From: UMGS1279 sp045540715
GTDB lineage: Bacteria; Bacillota; Clostridia; Oscillospirales; Acutalibacteraceae
Length of the DNA stretch: 64,000 nt
Reading direction: 5' to 3'
Assembly: GCA_045540715.1 (NCBI GenBank)
Contig: JAZQHT010000013.1
Location: 62,001 to 126,000 of the forward strand
Shown here: positions 53,467 to 60,974 of the stretch, piece by piece
How the letters are laid out: each line of letters starts with the position of its first letter
Numbering within the stretch: position 1 is the first letter of the stretch
Position numbers and translations under genes: made by a program
Notes under the pieces: generated by a model
What the model was told of the DNA's origin: nothing
The model's database searches: none
Seen by the model: only the letters and a program-made list of their open reading frames with translations

Positions 53467-53937
53467 ATGTATAAAAATGCTTGTTGCTTTTTGGGGCATA
53501 GAAATATAAACGAAACCGAAGAACTAAAATTAAAACTTATAAAAACAATTGAGGAACTTATTACTGAAAAACAGGTTGACACCTTTCTTTTTGGCAGCAA
53601 AAGCCAATTTAATAGCTTATGCCTTGAAGTAGTAACAAAAATAAAAGAAAAATACCCATATATAAAACGTGTTTATATAAGAGCCGAATACCCACACATT
53701 ACCGAAGATTATAAAAACTATTTATTAAAAAGCTACGAAGACACCTATTACCCCGAAAAAATATTAAATTCAGGCAAGTACTCTTACGTTGAGCGTAACT
53801 ACGAAATGATAGATAATAGTAAGTATTGCGTATTTTATTACGACCCCGACAAAGCACCAACAAAAAGAAAAAGCGGCACCAAAATTGCATTAGATTATGC
53901 TATAAAGAAATCTAAAACGGTTATTAAGGTATTATAA
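53467..53937 (+). CDS. SLOG-family protein (DUF1273-like)
   Basis: 156 residues. The N-terminal CCFLGHRNINETEEL (Gly-His-Arg motif), a central FGSKSQFNSL and the end SGTKIALDYAIKKSKTVIKVL fit the Rossmann-like SLOG/YpsA group, which binds nucleotides or their derivatives. Some SLOG proteins work in anti-phage or nucleotide-signalling systems; a defence role here is inference from the paired XRE repressor and the isolated position. Confidence 0.78.
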   Translation: MYKNACCFLGHRNINETEELKLKLIKTIEELITEKQVDTFLFGSKSQFNSLCLEVVTKIKEKYPYIKRVYIRAEYPHITEDYKNYLLKSYEDTYYPEKILNSGKYSYVERNYEMIDNSKYCVFYYDPDKAPTKRKSGTKIALDYAIKKSKTVIKVL

Positions 53938-54002
53938 GCCAATTTTGTTTAAGTTATATCAATAATATAAATGTGTTTTTATAAGTTTTTTGCAATTAAT
54001 AC

Positions 54003-54031
54003 TTGCATTTTTTAAAAGTTTGTGTTATTAT
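54003..54031 (+). promoter_or_regulatory. Promoter for tRNA-Arg
   Basis: TTGCAT (54003-54008), 17-base spacer, TATTAT (54026-54031), 19 bases before the tRNA. Confidence 0.7.
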
Positions 54032-54050
54032 ATTTTGGCACGAAAAATAT

Positions 54051-54127
54051 GTGCCTTTAGCTCAGCTGGATAGAGCGTTTGGCTACGGACCAAAAGGTCA
54101 GGGGTTCGAATCCCTTAAGGCACGCCA
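54051..54127 (+). tRNA. tRNA-Arg (anticodon ACG)
   Basis: GTGCCTT (54051-54057) pairs with AAGGCAC (54117-54123). The D arm has AGCTCAGCTGGATAGAGC, the anticodon stem TTTGG/CCAAA encloses CTACGGA, so the anticodon is ACG (wobble A likely edited to inosine), and the T arm has GGGGTTCGAATCCC. CCA is encoded (54125-54127). It has its own promoter and terminator. Confidence 0.97.
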
Positions 54128-54128
54128 G

Positions 54129-54160
54129 AAAAAAGCATCGACATTGGTCGGTGCTTTTTT
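54129..54160 (+). terminator. Terminator of tRNA-Arg
   Basis: GCATCGAC (54135-54142) pairs with GTCGGTGC (54147-54154), one G-U pair, loop ATTG, flanked by A and T runs. Confidence 0.88.
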
Positions 54161-54165
54161 CAATG

Positions 54166-54335
54166 AAATTCGTTCCTTACGGAACGAGTGAAATATCTAC
54201 GATATGAAATATTTGCTTCGCAAATGTGAAATATGCCTACGGCATATAAAGGAACGAATTTTATTTCACTTTCTGCGATAGCGGAAAATTTCACAATCCG
54301 GAGGATTATTTCATATTGCGTAGCAATATTTCATT
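54166..54335. repeat. Array of seven micro-hairpins with inverted linkers
   Basis: Seven short hairpins: TCGTTCC/GGAACGA (54170-54187), ATATC/GATAT (54193-54205), ATTTGC/GCAAAT (54211-54225), ATATGCC/GGCATAT (54231-54247), TTTCTGC/GCGGAAA (54270-54287), AATCC/GGATT (54295-54307), ATATTGC/GCAATAT (54313-54329). The first four are joined by (GT)GAAAT linkers and the last three by ATTTCA(C/T), the reverse complement. AAATTCGTTCC (54166-54176) also pairs with GGAACGAATTT (54251-54261), which bridges the left half. Confidence 0.85.
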
Positions 54336-54370
54336 AAATATGTTACAATATTTTTGGGGAGGGCTCTATT

Positions 54371-54718
54371 TTGAAAGAAAATAAACTTATTGATTTATCA
54401 ATGGACTTTTCCATAAACATCATAAAACTTTGTGAAGATATAAAAGGACACTACTCTCTTGTAAATCAATTGGAACGTTCCGCAACAAGTATTGGCGCAA
54501 ATATTCACGAAGCAAATTATGCGCACGGTAAACCTGATTTTATTGCTAAACTTCAAATATCACTAAAAGAGTGTTATGAAACTGAATATTGGCTTGAATT
54601 GTTTGTAAAATCAAACCTAATAAATAAAGAAATTGCGAAGGATTTATATAATCAATGTGGCACAATTCGCAGAATCTTAATTGCTTCTATTAACACCGCA
54701 AAGGAAAATGTGAAATGA
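54371..54718 (+). CDS. Four-helix-bundle protein (S23/bAvd-like)
   Basis: 115 residues from TTG 54371, set by GGGGAGGG (54357-54363). The pattern LIDLSMDFSINIIKLCEDIKG, LVNQLERSATSIGANIHEANYA (key RSATSIGANIHEA) and LKECYETEYWLELF identify the S23-type four-helix-bundle family. Members are encoded in 23S rRNA intervening sequences, and related proteins (Avd) assist diversity-generating retroelements. No reverse transcriptase or rRNA is in the window. It stands directly after the hairpin array and overlaps the pyrophosphatase-like gene by 4 bases (ATGA). Confidence 0.88.
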   Translation: MKENKLIDLSMDFSINIIKLCEDIKGHYSLVNQLERSATSIGANIHEANYAHGKPDFIAKLQISLKECYETEYWLELFVKSNLINKEIAKDLYNQCGTIRRILIASINTAKENVK

Positions 54719-55043
54719 TTGGACCTATTGTTACTGTTACTGTTGATAGACCGTTAGGCAGTTATCACCCACGCATAAAAATATATATTATTCTGTAAAT
54801 TATGGTTATATTAAAGGAACTTTAGCGGCAGATGGCGAAGAAGAGGATGCTTATATTTTGGGCGTTAACGAACCGGTTTTAGAATTTACAGGAAGAATTA
54901 TTGCCGTTATTAACCGTGAAGATGATATAGAAAACAAATGGGTAGTGGCTCCTGAAGGAGTAACCTTTACTATAGAAGAAATAGAAAAATTAACACATTT
55001 TCAAGAACAGTTTTTTAGATCAAAAATCACACTATACAAATAA
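54715..55043 (+). pseudogene. Small inorganic-pyrophosphatase-like gene with a -1 frameshift
   Basis: The first frame from ATG 54715 reads MIGPIVTVTVDRPLGSYHPR and then stops at 54796-54798. Another frame continues as KNIYYSVNYGYIKGTLAAD and goes on to INREDDIENKWVVAPEGV and the end at 55043. Together they give the usual 110-residue protein of this family, with HPRYKNIYY restored if one T were added after CGC at about 54774. Either a real disruption, a sequencing error or programmed slippage near ATAAAAATA explains it. It starts within the stop of the four-helix-bundle gene. Confidence 0.75.
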
Positions 55044-55058
55044 TCTAGAGGTTTTATT

Positions 55059-55469
55059 ATGTTAGAAATTTCTTGTGGGGTTATTTTATTTACTATTAAG
55101 AATAACCAACCCTTATTTTTATTAATTAAAGATTACTACGGTAATGTTGGTTTTGCAAAAGGCCATATTGAAAAGGGCGAAACTGAACTAATGGCGGCAT
55201 TACGCGAAACAAAAGAAGAAACCTCTATAATACCAAATATTTTAAAGGGTTTTAAAGCCGAAACCGAATATTTAATGCCAAACGGCAACACAAAAAGGGT
55301 TATATATTTTTTGGGTGAATATAACAACCAAACACCAAAACAAAACGAAGATTTTGAAAAGTTTGAGTTTTTAATTTTGCCTTACAACAAGGCTTATAAA
55401 GAACTAACCTTTGAAAACTCTAAAGAACTTTTATTTAAAGCAAACGAATTTATTAATAATCTTATTTAA
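55059..55469 (+). CDS. NUDIX hydrolase (diadenosine tetraphosphatase-like)
   Basis: 136 residues. NUDIX box GHIEKGETELMAALRETKEETSI (about residues 33-55; key G-x5-E-x7-RE-x2-EE) and the opening SCGVILFTI with FLLIKDYYGNVGFAKGHIE, typical of bis(5'-nucleosyl)-tetraphosphatases (asymmetric). It clears Ap4A-type nucleotides or a related diphosphate. It begins 16 bases after the frameshifted gene. Confidence 0.9.
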   Translation: MLEISCGVILFTIKNNQPLFLLIKDYYGNVGFAKGHIEKGETELMAALRETKEETSIIPNILKGFKAETEYLMPNGNTKRVIYFLGEYNNQTPKQNEDFEKFEFLILPYNKAYKELTFENSKELLFKANEFINNLI

Positions 55470-55471
55470 GA

Positions 55472-55500
55472 TTGCTAAAATCAAACTTTTATGGTATAGT
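55472..55500 (+). promoter_or_regulatory. Promoter for the unknown membrane protein gene
   Basis: TTGCTA (55472-55477), 17-base spacer, TATAGT (55495-55500) with TGG before it (extended -10). Confidence 0.7.
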
Positions 55501-55531
55501 TATTTTAATAGTTCAGTTTTAGGAGTATGGT

Positions 55532-56431
55532 ATGAGAAATTTAACCATTAACAGAGTATCGGCGCCTGCTAACAAGCCTTTTAAATATAAGGTTTTAGTT
55601 GAAGATCGCTCGGTAAAAAAAGACGCCGTTATAATTTCGGGCAGAAAGTGCCGTATGCTTGGCACCATTTCTGATGGTGAAACGAAAACCTTTGAAATTC
55701 ATAACGACAAGTGCCGTGTTTACGTTATTGCTAATAATTTTATGCGCAACGTAAGTAACGATTTTTATACTGTTTTGCCCGGTCATAACGAAGTTACTCT
55801 TTCGGGTAAAACCACCTTTAACCCGTTAAATTTCTTTGCCTTTATGTTTAACGGCCTTGCTTCTAACGAAATGGTTAGAAACCGCAAAAGAGTTAAACAA
55901 GCCGGTACTTTTATATTATCTTTAATTTTGGCTGCTTGCATTATATTAGGCATTACTATTGGGGCCATTATTAATGATTTTGCTAATAAAAACGGTAAAA
56001 AATTTACCCACGAGAATATGACCATTACCCTTACAAAAGACTTTAAAAAGCTTGAAAAAGGAACTAAAGATTTTGAGGCGGTTACTAATAACAAGTTTGA
56101 GTTTTATTTTTCTGATGATACGGTTGCAGTTTTTGGAAATAGAGAAACTTATGATGAAAGCCCTTTGCTTTCTGCTTTTACACTAAAAGAGTGTGCAGAT
56201 ACTTTACTTCATCAATTAAAGTTAGAAGATGAAACCGAATTAAGAGCAGGGCCTAGTTATTTTTATTTTGATTATGAACAAACAGTTAATAATAAAGCTG
56301 TTACCTATTACGTTTTCGTTTATTTAGATACAAAAGGTTTTTGGTATTTTAATTTCTCTTGCCCAACAAATCTTTTAGAACAAAAAGAAGCCGAAATTTT
56401 TAAATACGCTGACAGCGTAACTTTTAAATAA
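55532..56431 (+). CDS. Membrane protein of unknown function
   Basis: 299 residues. An N-terminal beta-rich cytoplasmic part (about 1-120) with strands such as DAVIISGRKCRMLGTISDGETKTFEI (key GRKCRMLG), one membrane helix (about 126-150) and an extracytoplasmic domain (about 155-299) that reads like a small alpha/beta sensor or lipoprotein-type fold (MTITLTKDFKKLE). No named family recognised. Own promoter and terminator. Confidence 0.75.
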   Translation: MRNLTINRVSAPANKPFKYKVLVEDRSVKKDAVIISGRKCRMLGTISDGETKTFEIHNDKCRVYVIANNFMRNVSNDFYTVLPGHNEVTLSGKTTFNPLNFFAFMFNGLASNEMVRNRKRVKQAGTFILSLILAACIILGITIGAIINDFANKNGKKFTHENMTITLTKDFKKLEKGTKDFEAVTNNKFEFYFSDDTVAVFGNRETYDESPLLSAFTLKECADTLLHQLKLEDETELRAGPSYFYFDYEQTVNNKAVTYYVFVYLDTKGFWYFNFSCPTNLLEQKEAEIFKYADSVTFK

Positions 56432-56433
56432 GC

Positions 56434-56465
56434 AAAAAGGATTTAGCAAAAGCTAAATCCTTTTT
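56434..56465. terminator. Bidirectional terminator between the unknown membrane gene and araC-type gene
   Basis: AAAAAGGATTTAGC (56434-56447), loop AAAA, GCTAAATCCTTTTT (56452-56465). Confidence 0.93.
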
Positions 56466-56467
56466 AT

Positions 56468-57274
56468 TTATATTTTTTTGCCCTCTTTTGAAGGGCTATA
56501 TCCAAATAGTTTTACAAATCCGCGATAAAATGAGGTATAATCTAAAAAGCCGCACTCACTATAAACTTCGGTTGGTTTTTTGCCGCACGCAATAAGGTTT
56601 TGTGCAATAAGCAAGCGCTTTTCTGTTAAATATTTTAAAGGTGTTGTTTTTAGTTCCTTTTTAAAAATTCTATATAAATAACTCTCACTTACACTAAGCT
56701 TGTTAGCAATTTCTTCAATGCTAGAAATTGTAAATAAATTTTCATTTATTTCTGTTATGGCTTTGCTTATAAGCGGATGTATATTTTCCCATAAAGCAGG
56801 ATCTTCGCCAATATCAGATAGGCTTAAATTATAAATAAGTTCTTTTATTATCATTGAAAGCATATCTTTAAATTCTTCATTTTTAAGCACCGAACTGTAA
56901 TAATCGGTTTTTTTAAAAAGCTCGGTAATTATAGGGCGGTGCTTACAATTTATTATTTCAATATCTTTTGGCAGTAAATCAATATTATTAATGCCCAAAC
57001 TTGTGGGATTAAAAAGTATATTATATCTTTCGTAATCTTTAGAAGAATCAACCTGCACAAAATGATATGAATTGGGCTTTATTATTACAAGATCGTCCTT
57101 TTTTAACTTATATTTGCGGTTTTCTATAACGTGACTAACGTCGCCGTTTAATATATATAACAACTCGTAATCGTTATGTGTATGTATTGCCATTGCGTCT
57201 TTTTTGGGGCTTACATATTTTAAATGGTTAATAATTAATCCGTTTGCAGCATTTTCGTGCACTATATATTTCAT
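56468..57274 (-). CDS. AraC-family transcriptional regulator
   Basis: 268 residues from ATG 57274 (AGGTGAT before it; earlier ATGs lie in the operator region). An N-terminal cupin domain with HTHNDYELLYILNG and a C-terminal double HTH: IEEIANKLSVSESYLYRIFKKEL and PLKYLTEKRLLIAQNLI, with YTSFYRGFVKLFGYSPS. It is divergent from the oxidoreductase operon, with three direct repeats between, so it is the likely activator that responds to a sugar. Confidence 0.92.
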   Translation of the reverse strand: MKYIVHENAANGLIINHLKYVSPKKDAMAIHTHNDYELLYILNGDVSHVIENRKYKLKKDDLVIIKPNSYHFVQVDSSKDYERYNILFNPTSLGINNIDLLPKDIEIINCKHRPIITELFKKTDYYSSVLKNEEFKDMLSMIIKELIYNLSLSDIGEDPALWENIHPLISKAITEINENLFTISSIEEIANKLSVSESYLYRIFKKELKTTPLKYLTEKRLLIAQNLIACGKKPTEVYSECGFLDYTSFYRGFVKLFGYSPSKEGKKI

Positions 57275-57315
57275 ATTATCACCTAAAAACATTTTAACAT
57301 TATAGTTCATAAAAT

Positions 57316-57366
57316 GCAATATAAATGTGGAAATATAGCAATATACTTTTTATTTTATGCAGTATA
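57316..57366. promoter_or_regulatory. Three direct repeats, probable AraC-type binding sites
   Basis: GCAATATA (57316-57323), GCAATATA (57338-57345) and GCAGTATA (57359-57366) lie 22 and 21 bases apart, about two helical turns each. Tandem direct sites of this kind suit AraC-family dimers. The operon start is 44 bases further on, and its -35 region is weak. Confidence 0.65.
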
Positions 57367-57409
57367 TACTAAACTTGTAAATATAATTATATTATAAGGA
57401 GTTAATTTT

Positions 57410-58483
57410 ATGAAAAAACTTAACTTAGCAATTATTGGTCAAGGCAGAAGCGGTAAAAATATTCACGGTCTTTTTTACGGCACAGAAGATAATATTTATT
57501 TCAACGTTAAATACGTTGTAGATGGCGATGAATTTAGACGTGGTGTTGCAAAAAATCAATACCCCGGTTGCGAAACCTTTGCAACATATCAAGAACTTTT
57601 CACAAAAGACGATATTGATTTAGTTGTTAATGCTTCTTATTCCGAAATGCACTACCCCATCACAAAAGATTTATTAATGCACAAATTCAACGTTATGGTT
57701 GAAAAGCCTTTCGGCAGAAACCGTTATGAGTGCGAAGATCTTATTAAAACCGCTAAAGATAACGGCGTTAAGGTTTTTGTATTCCAACAAACCTTCTTTG
57801 CAGATTTTTACACCAAAGCTGTTGAAGTTATAAATAGCGGTGTATTAGGCGAAATTAAGCAGGTTGATTTACGCTATAATGGCCTTGCTCGTCGTTGGGA
57901 CTGGCAAACTCTACAAAAACGTCTTGCAGGTAGCGTTTATAACACAGGCCCTCACCCATTAGGTCTTGCTTTAGGCTTTTTAGATTTTGATAAAAATGCC
58001 AAGGTTGTGTTCTCTCGTTTAGATAAAGCATTAACAAGCGGTGATGCTGAAGACTACGCTAAAATTATTATTACAGCACCAAATAAACCTGTTATTGACG
58101 TTGAAATTAGCGCTATTGACGCTTTTTCTGCAGATTTACTTAAAATTCAAGGTACAAAAGGTACTTACACCTCAACCGCAGGCAGCTATAAATATAAATA
58201 CATAGTGGATGGCGAAAACCCCGAACGTCCTGTTGAAGAAAACTTCTTAAAAGACGAAAAGGGCGAACCCATTTATTGCGGCGAAACCTTGATTACACAC
58301 GAAGAAAGCGGCGAAATGAACGGTTCTTCTGCTTTTACAACTGCCGTTGCAGAAGCTTATAAAGACGTTTACTATAACCTAACTGAAAATAAGCCTGTTC
58401 GCATCACCCCCGAAATGGCAACAGAAATTATTGCTATTATTGATAAGGTTCACACAGATAACCCCATGCCTTTAATTTTTTAA
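57410..58483 (+). CDS. Gfo/Idh/MocA-family oxidoreductase (first)
   Basis: 357 residues. The N-terminal NAD(P) fold has LAIIGQGRSGKNIHG, then ASYSEMHYPI and the family's Lys in VMVEKPFGRN (about residue 99). The C-terminal domain has NTGPHPLGLALGF with a conserved His. Such enzymes oxidize sugars or sugar derivatives. First gene of a six-gene operon. GGAG before the ATG. Confidence 0.93.
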   Translation: MKKLNLAIIGQGRSGKNIHGLFYGTEDNIYFNVKYVVDGDEFRRGVAKNQYPGCETFATYQELFTKDDIDLVVNASYSEMHYPITKDLLMHKFNVMVEKPFGRNRYECEDLIKTAKDNGVKVFVFQQTFFADFYTKAVEVINSGVLGEIKQVDLRYNGLARRWDWQTLQKRLAGSVYNTGPHPLGLALGFLDFDKNAKVVFSRLDKALTSGDAEDYAKIIITAPNKPVIDVEISAIDAFSADLLKIQGTKGTYTSTAGSYKYKYIVDGENPERPVEENFLKDEKGEPIYCGETLITHEESGEMNGSSAFTTAVAEAYKDVYYNLTENKPVRITPEMATEIIAIIDKVHTDNPMPLIF

Positions 58484-58504
58484 TTAACTTTTAGGAGAAG
58501 CAAA

Positions 58505-59365
58505 ATGAAAAAGGTTGTAATGCTTGGTTGTGAAAACGGCCACGTTAATTCGTTTTTAAACTTTATTAAAGAGGGCTCTTACCCCGAAATTGAGGTAATT
58601 GGCGCATATAGTGAAGACAAAGAGGCAATGCAAAAATTAGAAGATAATTATGGCGTGCCACAAATGTCTTCTTACGATGAAGCCGTTGGCAAGGTTGACG
58701 GCATTATTGTAACAGCTCGTCACGGGGGGCTTCATTACAAATTTGCAAAGCCATATATTGAAAGCGGTGTGGTTATGTTTATTGATAAACCCATCACCGT
58801 TTCTGAAGAAGATGCTTTAAACTTTATGGCAGAACTTAAAGAGAACAACATTAAAATTACAGGTGGTTCTTGCTTAAAACATATTGATTTTATTAAAGAA
58901 CTAAAAGAAGACAACAAAGACGGCGAAACTATTGGCGGACTTGTTCGTGCTCCCATTTGGTTTGATAACCCCTGGGGTGGACTATTCTTCTACGCAGGGC
59001 ATTTAGTTGAAGCTTTGCTTGAAATTTATGGAAGATACCCCATAAGCGTTAAAGCATATAAAAAAGGCAAAGGCGTTTTGGTTGTATTTAATTATGAAAG
59101 CTATAATATAACCGGTCTATTTTCTGAAGACAGCGCTCATTATTACGCCGCAAGATATACTAAAGATTCTACCAAAGCCAAAGAACTTGAGGTTAACGAC
59201 CCCTGGTTTAAAGCAGAGTTTAACGAGTTTTACGATATTTTGTGCAATAATGGCGAAGTTAAAATTTCTTATAAAGATTTTATTGCCCCTGTTTTTGTTA
59301 TGAACGCAATTAACCGCAGTTTAGAAAGCGGACAAGAAGAAAAAGTAACGGAGTATAATGTATAA
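58505..59365 (+). CDS. Gfo/Idh/MocA-like oxidoreductase (second)
   Basis: 286 residues, shorter than usual (about 350). It begins VVMLGCENGHVNSFLNFIK, with an altered Gly motif, and carries the active Lys region MFIDKPITVSEED (about residues 91-103) and GGLFFYAGHLVEALLE. The shortened C-terminal domain and the changed nucleotide loop suggest a distinct subfamily, perhaps not a simple dehydrogenase. Its stop overlaps the next gene (TAATG). Confidence 0.83.
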   Translation: MKKVVMLGCENGHVNSFLNFIKEGSYPEIEVIGAYSEDKEAMQKLEDNYGVPQMSSYDEAVGKVDGIIVTARHGGLHYKFAKPYIESGVVMFIDKPITVSEEDALNFMAELKENNIKITGGSCLKHIDFIKELKEDNKDGETIGGLVRAPIWFDNPWGGLFFYAGHLVEALLEIYGRYPISVKAYKKGKGVLVVFNYESYNITGLFSEDSAHYYAARYTKDSTKAKELEVNDPWFKAEFNEFYDILCNNGEVKISYKDFIAPVFVMNAINRSLESGQEEKVTEYNV

Positions 59366-60219
59366 TGGCTAAATTTTTATTATCGGCTTTCTCTGACGAA
59401 TATGCCGACAGCTTTACAGAACAACTAGAAGCACTTAAAAAATTTGAAATTGACTACACCGAGCTACGCTTTATTGACAAAAAGAATATTGCAGAGCTTA
59501 ACGTTTGCGAATTAAGAGACGTTAAAACAAAGCTAGACTATTATGGCATTTCGGCTTCTGCTATCGGTTCTCCTTTAGGTAAAATTTCTTTGGACGATGA
59601 TTTTAACGCCCATTTAGAAAAGGCAAAAAACGTTTTTTCTATTGCTAATACTCTAAAGGTTAAAAATATTCGTATGTTTAGCTTTTACCCTCACGAAAAT
59701 ATTGATATTTTAAAAAGCGAAGACGAAGTTTTTGAAAAATTAGAAAAATTAATTTCGCTTTCTGAAGAATATGGCGTTACCCTTTGCCACGAAAACGAAG
59801 CCAAGATTTATGGTGAAAGTCCCGAAAACTGCTTAAAAATTATGAAGCAATTTAACGGCAGAATTAAATGCGTTTTTGATATGGGCAACTTTGTTTTAGA
59901 TGGCTTTAAACCATATCCCGATGGGCTAAACACCTTAAAAGAACATATTGAATATTTCCATATTAAAGATTCTTTAAAAGCAGGAGCAATTGTGCCTGCA
60001 GGTTGTGGTGAAGCCAACATTAAAAAAATTTTAATTGATTATAAAAAAGATATGAAAAAAGACACCTTCATTACTTTAGAGCCACATTTGCAAACCTTTT
60101 CAGGTCTTAATGCACTTGTTGGCAAAAGTTTTGATAACCCTTATAAATATCCCGACGGTAAAACCGCTTTTTGCGATGCCGTTGAAAAAATTAAAACCAT
60201 TTTAGGTGAAGTACAATGA
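59365..60219 (+). CDS. Sugar phosphate isomerase/epimerase (TIM barrel, xylose-isomerase-like)
   Basis: 284 residues. It has TELRFIDKKNIAEL, LCHENEAKIYG (Glu ligand), CVFDMGNFVLDG (Asp), YFHIKDSLKAGAIVPAGCGE (His, Asp), and a late TLEPHLQ (Glu), the metal-site pattern of the AP-endonuclease-2/xylose-isomerase-like barrel. Such barrels often work beside Gfo/Idh/MocA enzymes on keto-sugar intermediates. It overlaps the flanking genes by 1 and 4 bases. Confidence 0.9.
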   Translation: MAKFLLSAFSDEYADSFTEQLEALKKFEIDYTELRFIDKKNIAELNVCELRDVKTKLDYYGISASAIGSPLGKISLDDDFNAHLEKAKNVFSIANTLKVKNIRMFSFYPHENIDILKSEDEVFEKLEKLISLSEEYGVTLCHENEAKIYGESPENCLKIMKQFNGRIKCVFDMGNFVLDGFKPYPDGLNTLKEHIEYFHIKDSLKAGAIVPAGCGEANIKKILIDYKKDMKKDTFITLEPHLQTFSGLNALVGKSFDNPYKYPDGKTAFCDAVEKIKTILGEVQ

Positions 60220-60974
60220 AAGAATTTAAAAAAGATTTATTAGTAGTAAAACAATACGAAAACCGTACCCTTATGGGTGAAGGGGCAGCAAATGATATTT
60301 CGGCTAAGATAAACGAACTTTTAGATAAAAAACAAGAGCTTAATATTATTTTTGCAGCAGCCCCCAGTCAAAACGACGTTTTACTTAGTTTAATCAACAA
60401 TAAAACTATTGACTGGACACGTATAAACGCTTACCATATGGACGAATACGTTGGACTTTCTAAAGATGCTCCGCAAGGTTTTGGTAACTTTTTAAAGGAA
60501 CATATTTTTTCACTTGTTCCCTTTAAAAGCATTAACTACATAAACTGCGAAGCCTCTGACGTAGAAGCTGAGTGCGAAAGATATTCTAAACTTCTTAAAG
60601 AAAACCCAACCGACATTGTTATTATGGGTATTGGCGAAAATGGTCATATTGCTTTTAACGACCCACCCGTTGCCGATTTTAACGACAGCAAAATGGTTAA
60701 AAAGGTAAAGTTAGATGAAATTTGCCGTCAACAACAAGTAAACGACGGTTGCTTTGAGAATATTTCACTAGTTCCTACACACGCTATGACCTTAACCGTT
60801 CCAACCTTAGTTAAAGCACCATATCTATTTTGCATAGTTCCTGCTAAAACAAAGGCAAATGCAGTTAAAGAAACCTTAACCGGTACTATTGACGAGCACT
60901 GCCCTGCTACAATTTTAAGAAAGCAAGAAAACGCAATACTTTATTTAGATAACGAAAGTTCGGTATTATTATGA
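60216..60974 (+). CDS. Glucosamine-6-phosphate deaminase family protein
   Basis: 252 residues. NagB motifs NAYHMDEYVGL (catalytic Asp) and GIGENGHIAFNDPP (catalytic His), then VPTHAMTLTVPTL. It deaminates and isomerizes an amino-sugar phosphate to a keto-sugar phosphate and ammonia. The substrate may be GlcN6P or a relative such as galactosamine-6-phosphate, since the sequence is not decisive. It overlaps the nagA-like gene by 4 bases. Confidence 0.88.
   Translation: MKEFKKDLLVVKQYENRTLMGEGAANDISAKINELLDKKQELNIIFAAAPSQNDVLLSLINNKTIDWTRINAYHMDEYVGLSKDAPQGFGNFLKEHIFSLVPFKSINYINCEASDVEAECERYSKLLKENPTDIVIMGIGENGHIAFNDPPVADFNDSKMVKKVKLDEICRQQQVNDGCFENISLVPTHAMTLTVPTLVKAPYLFCIVPAKTKANAVKETLTGTIDEHCPATILRKQENAILYLDNESSVLL

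Noticed and set aside
54003..54191. 62-codon plus-strand frame across the tRNA-Arg gene
   Set aside because: It spans the tRNA promoter, the tRNA itself and its terminator; the RNA gene explains the region.
54166..54335. CRISPR array
   Set aside because: The repeated linkers are only 5-7 bases and invert their orientation midway; spacers are self-complementary hairpins; no cas genes are present.
54051..56431. tRNA-bordered genomic island
   Set aside because: The genes after tRNA-Arg look accessory, but there is no integrase and I find no repeat of the tRNA 3' end downstream within the window.
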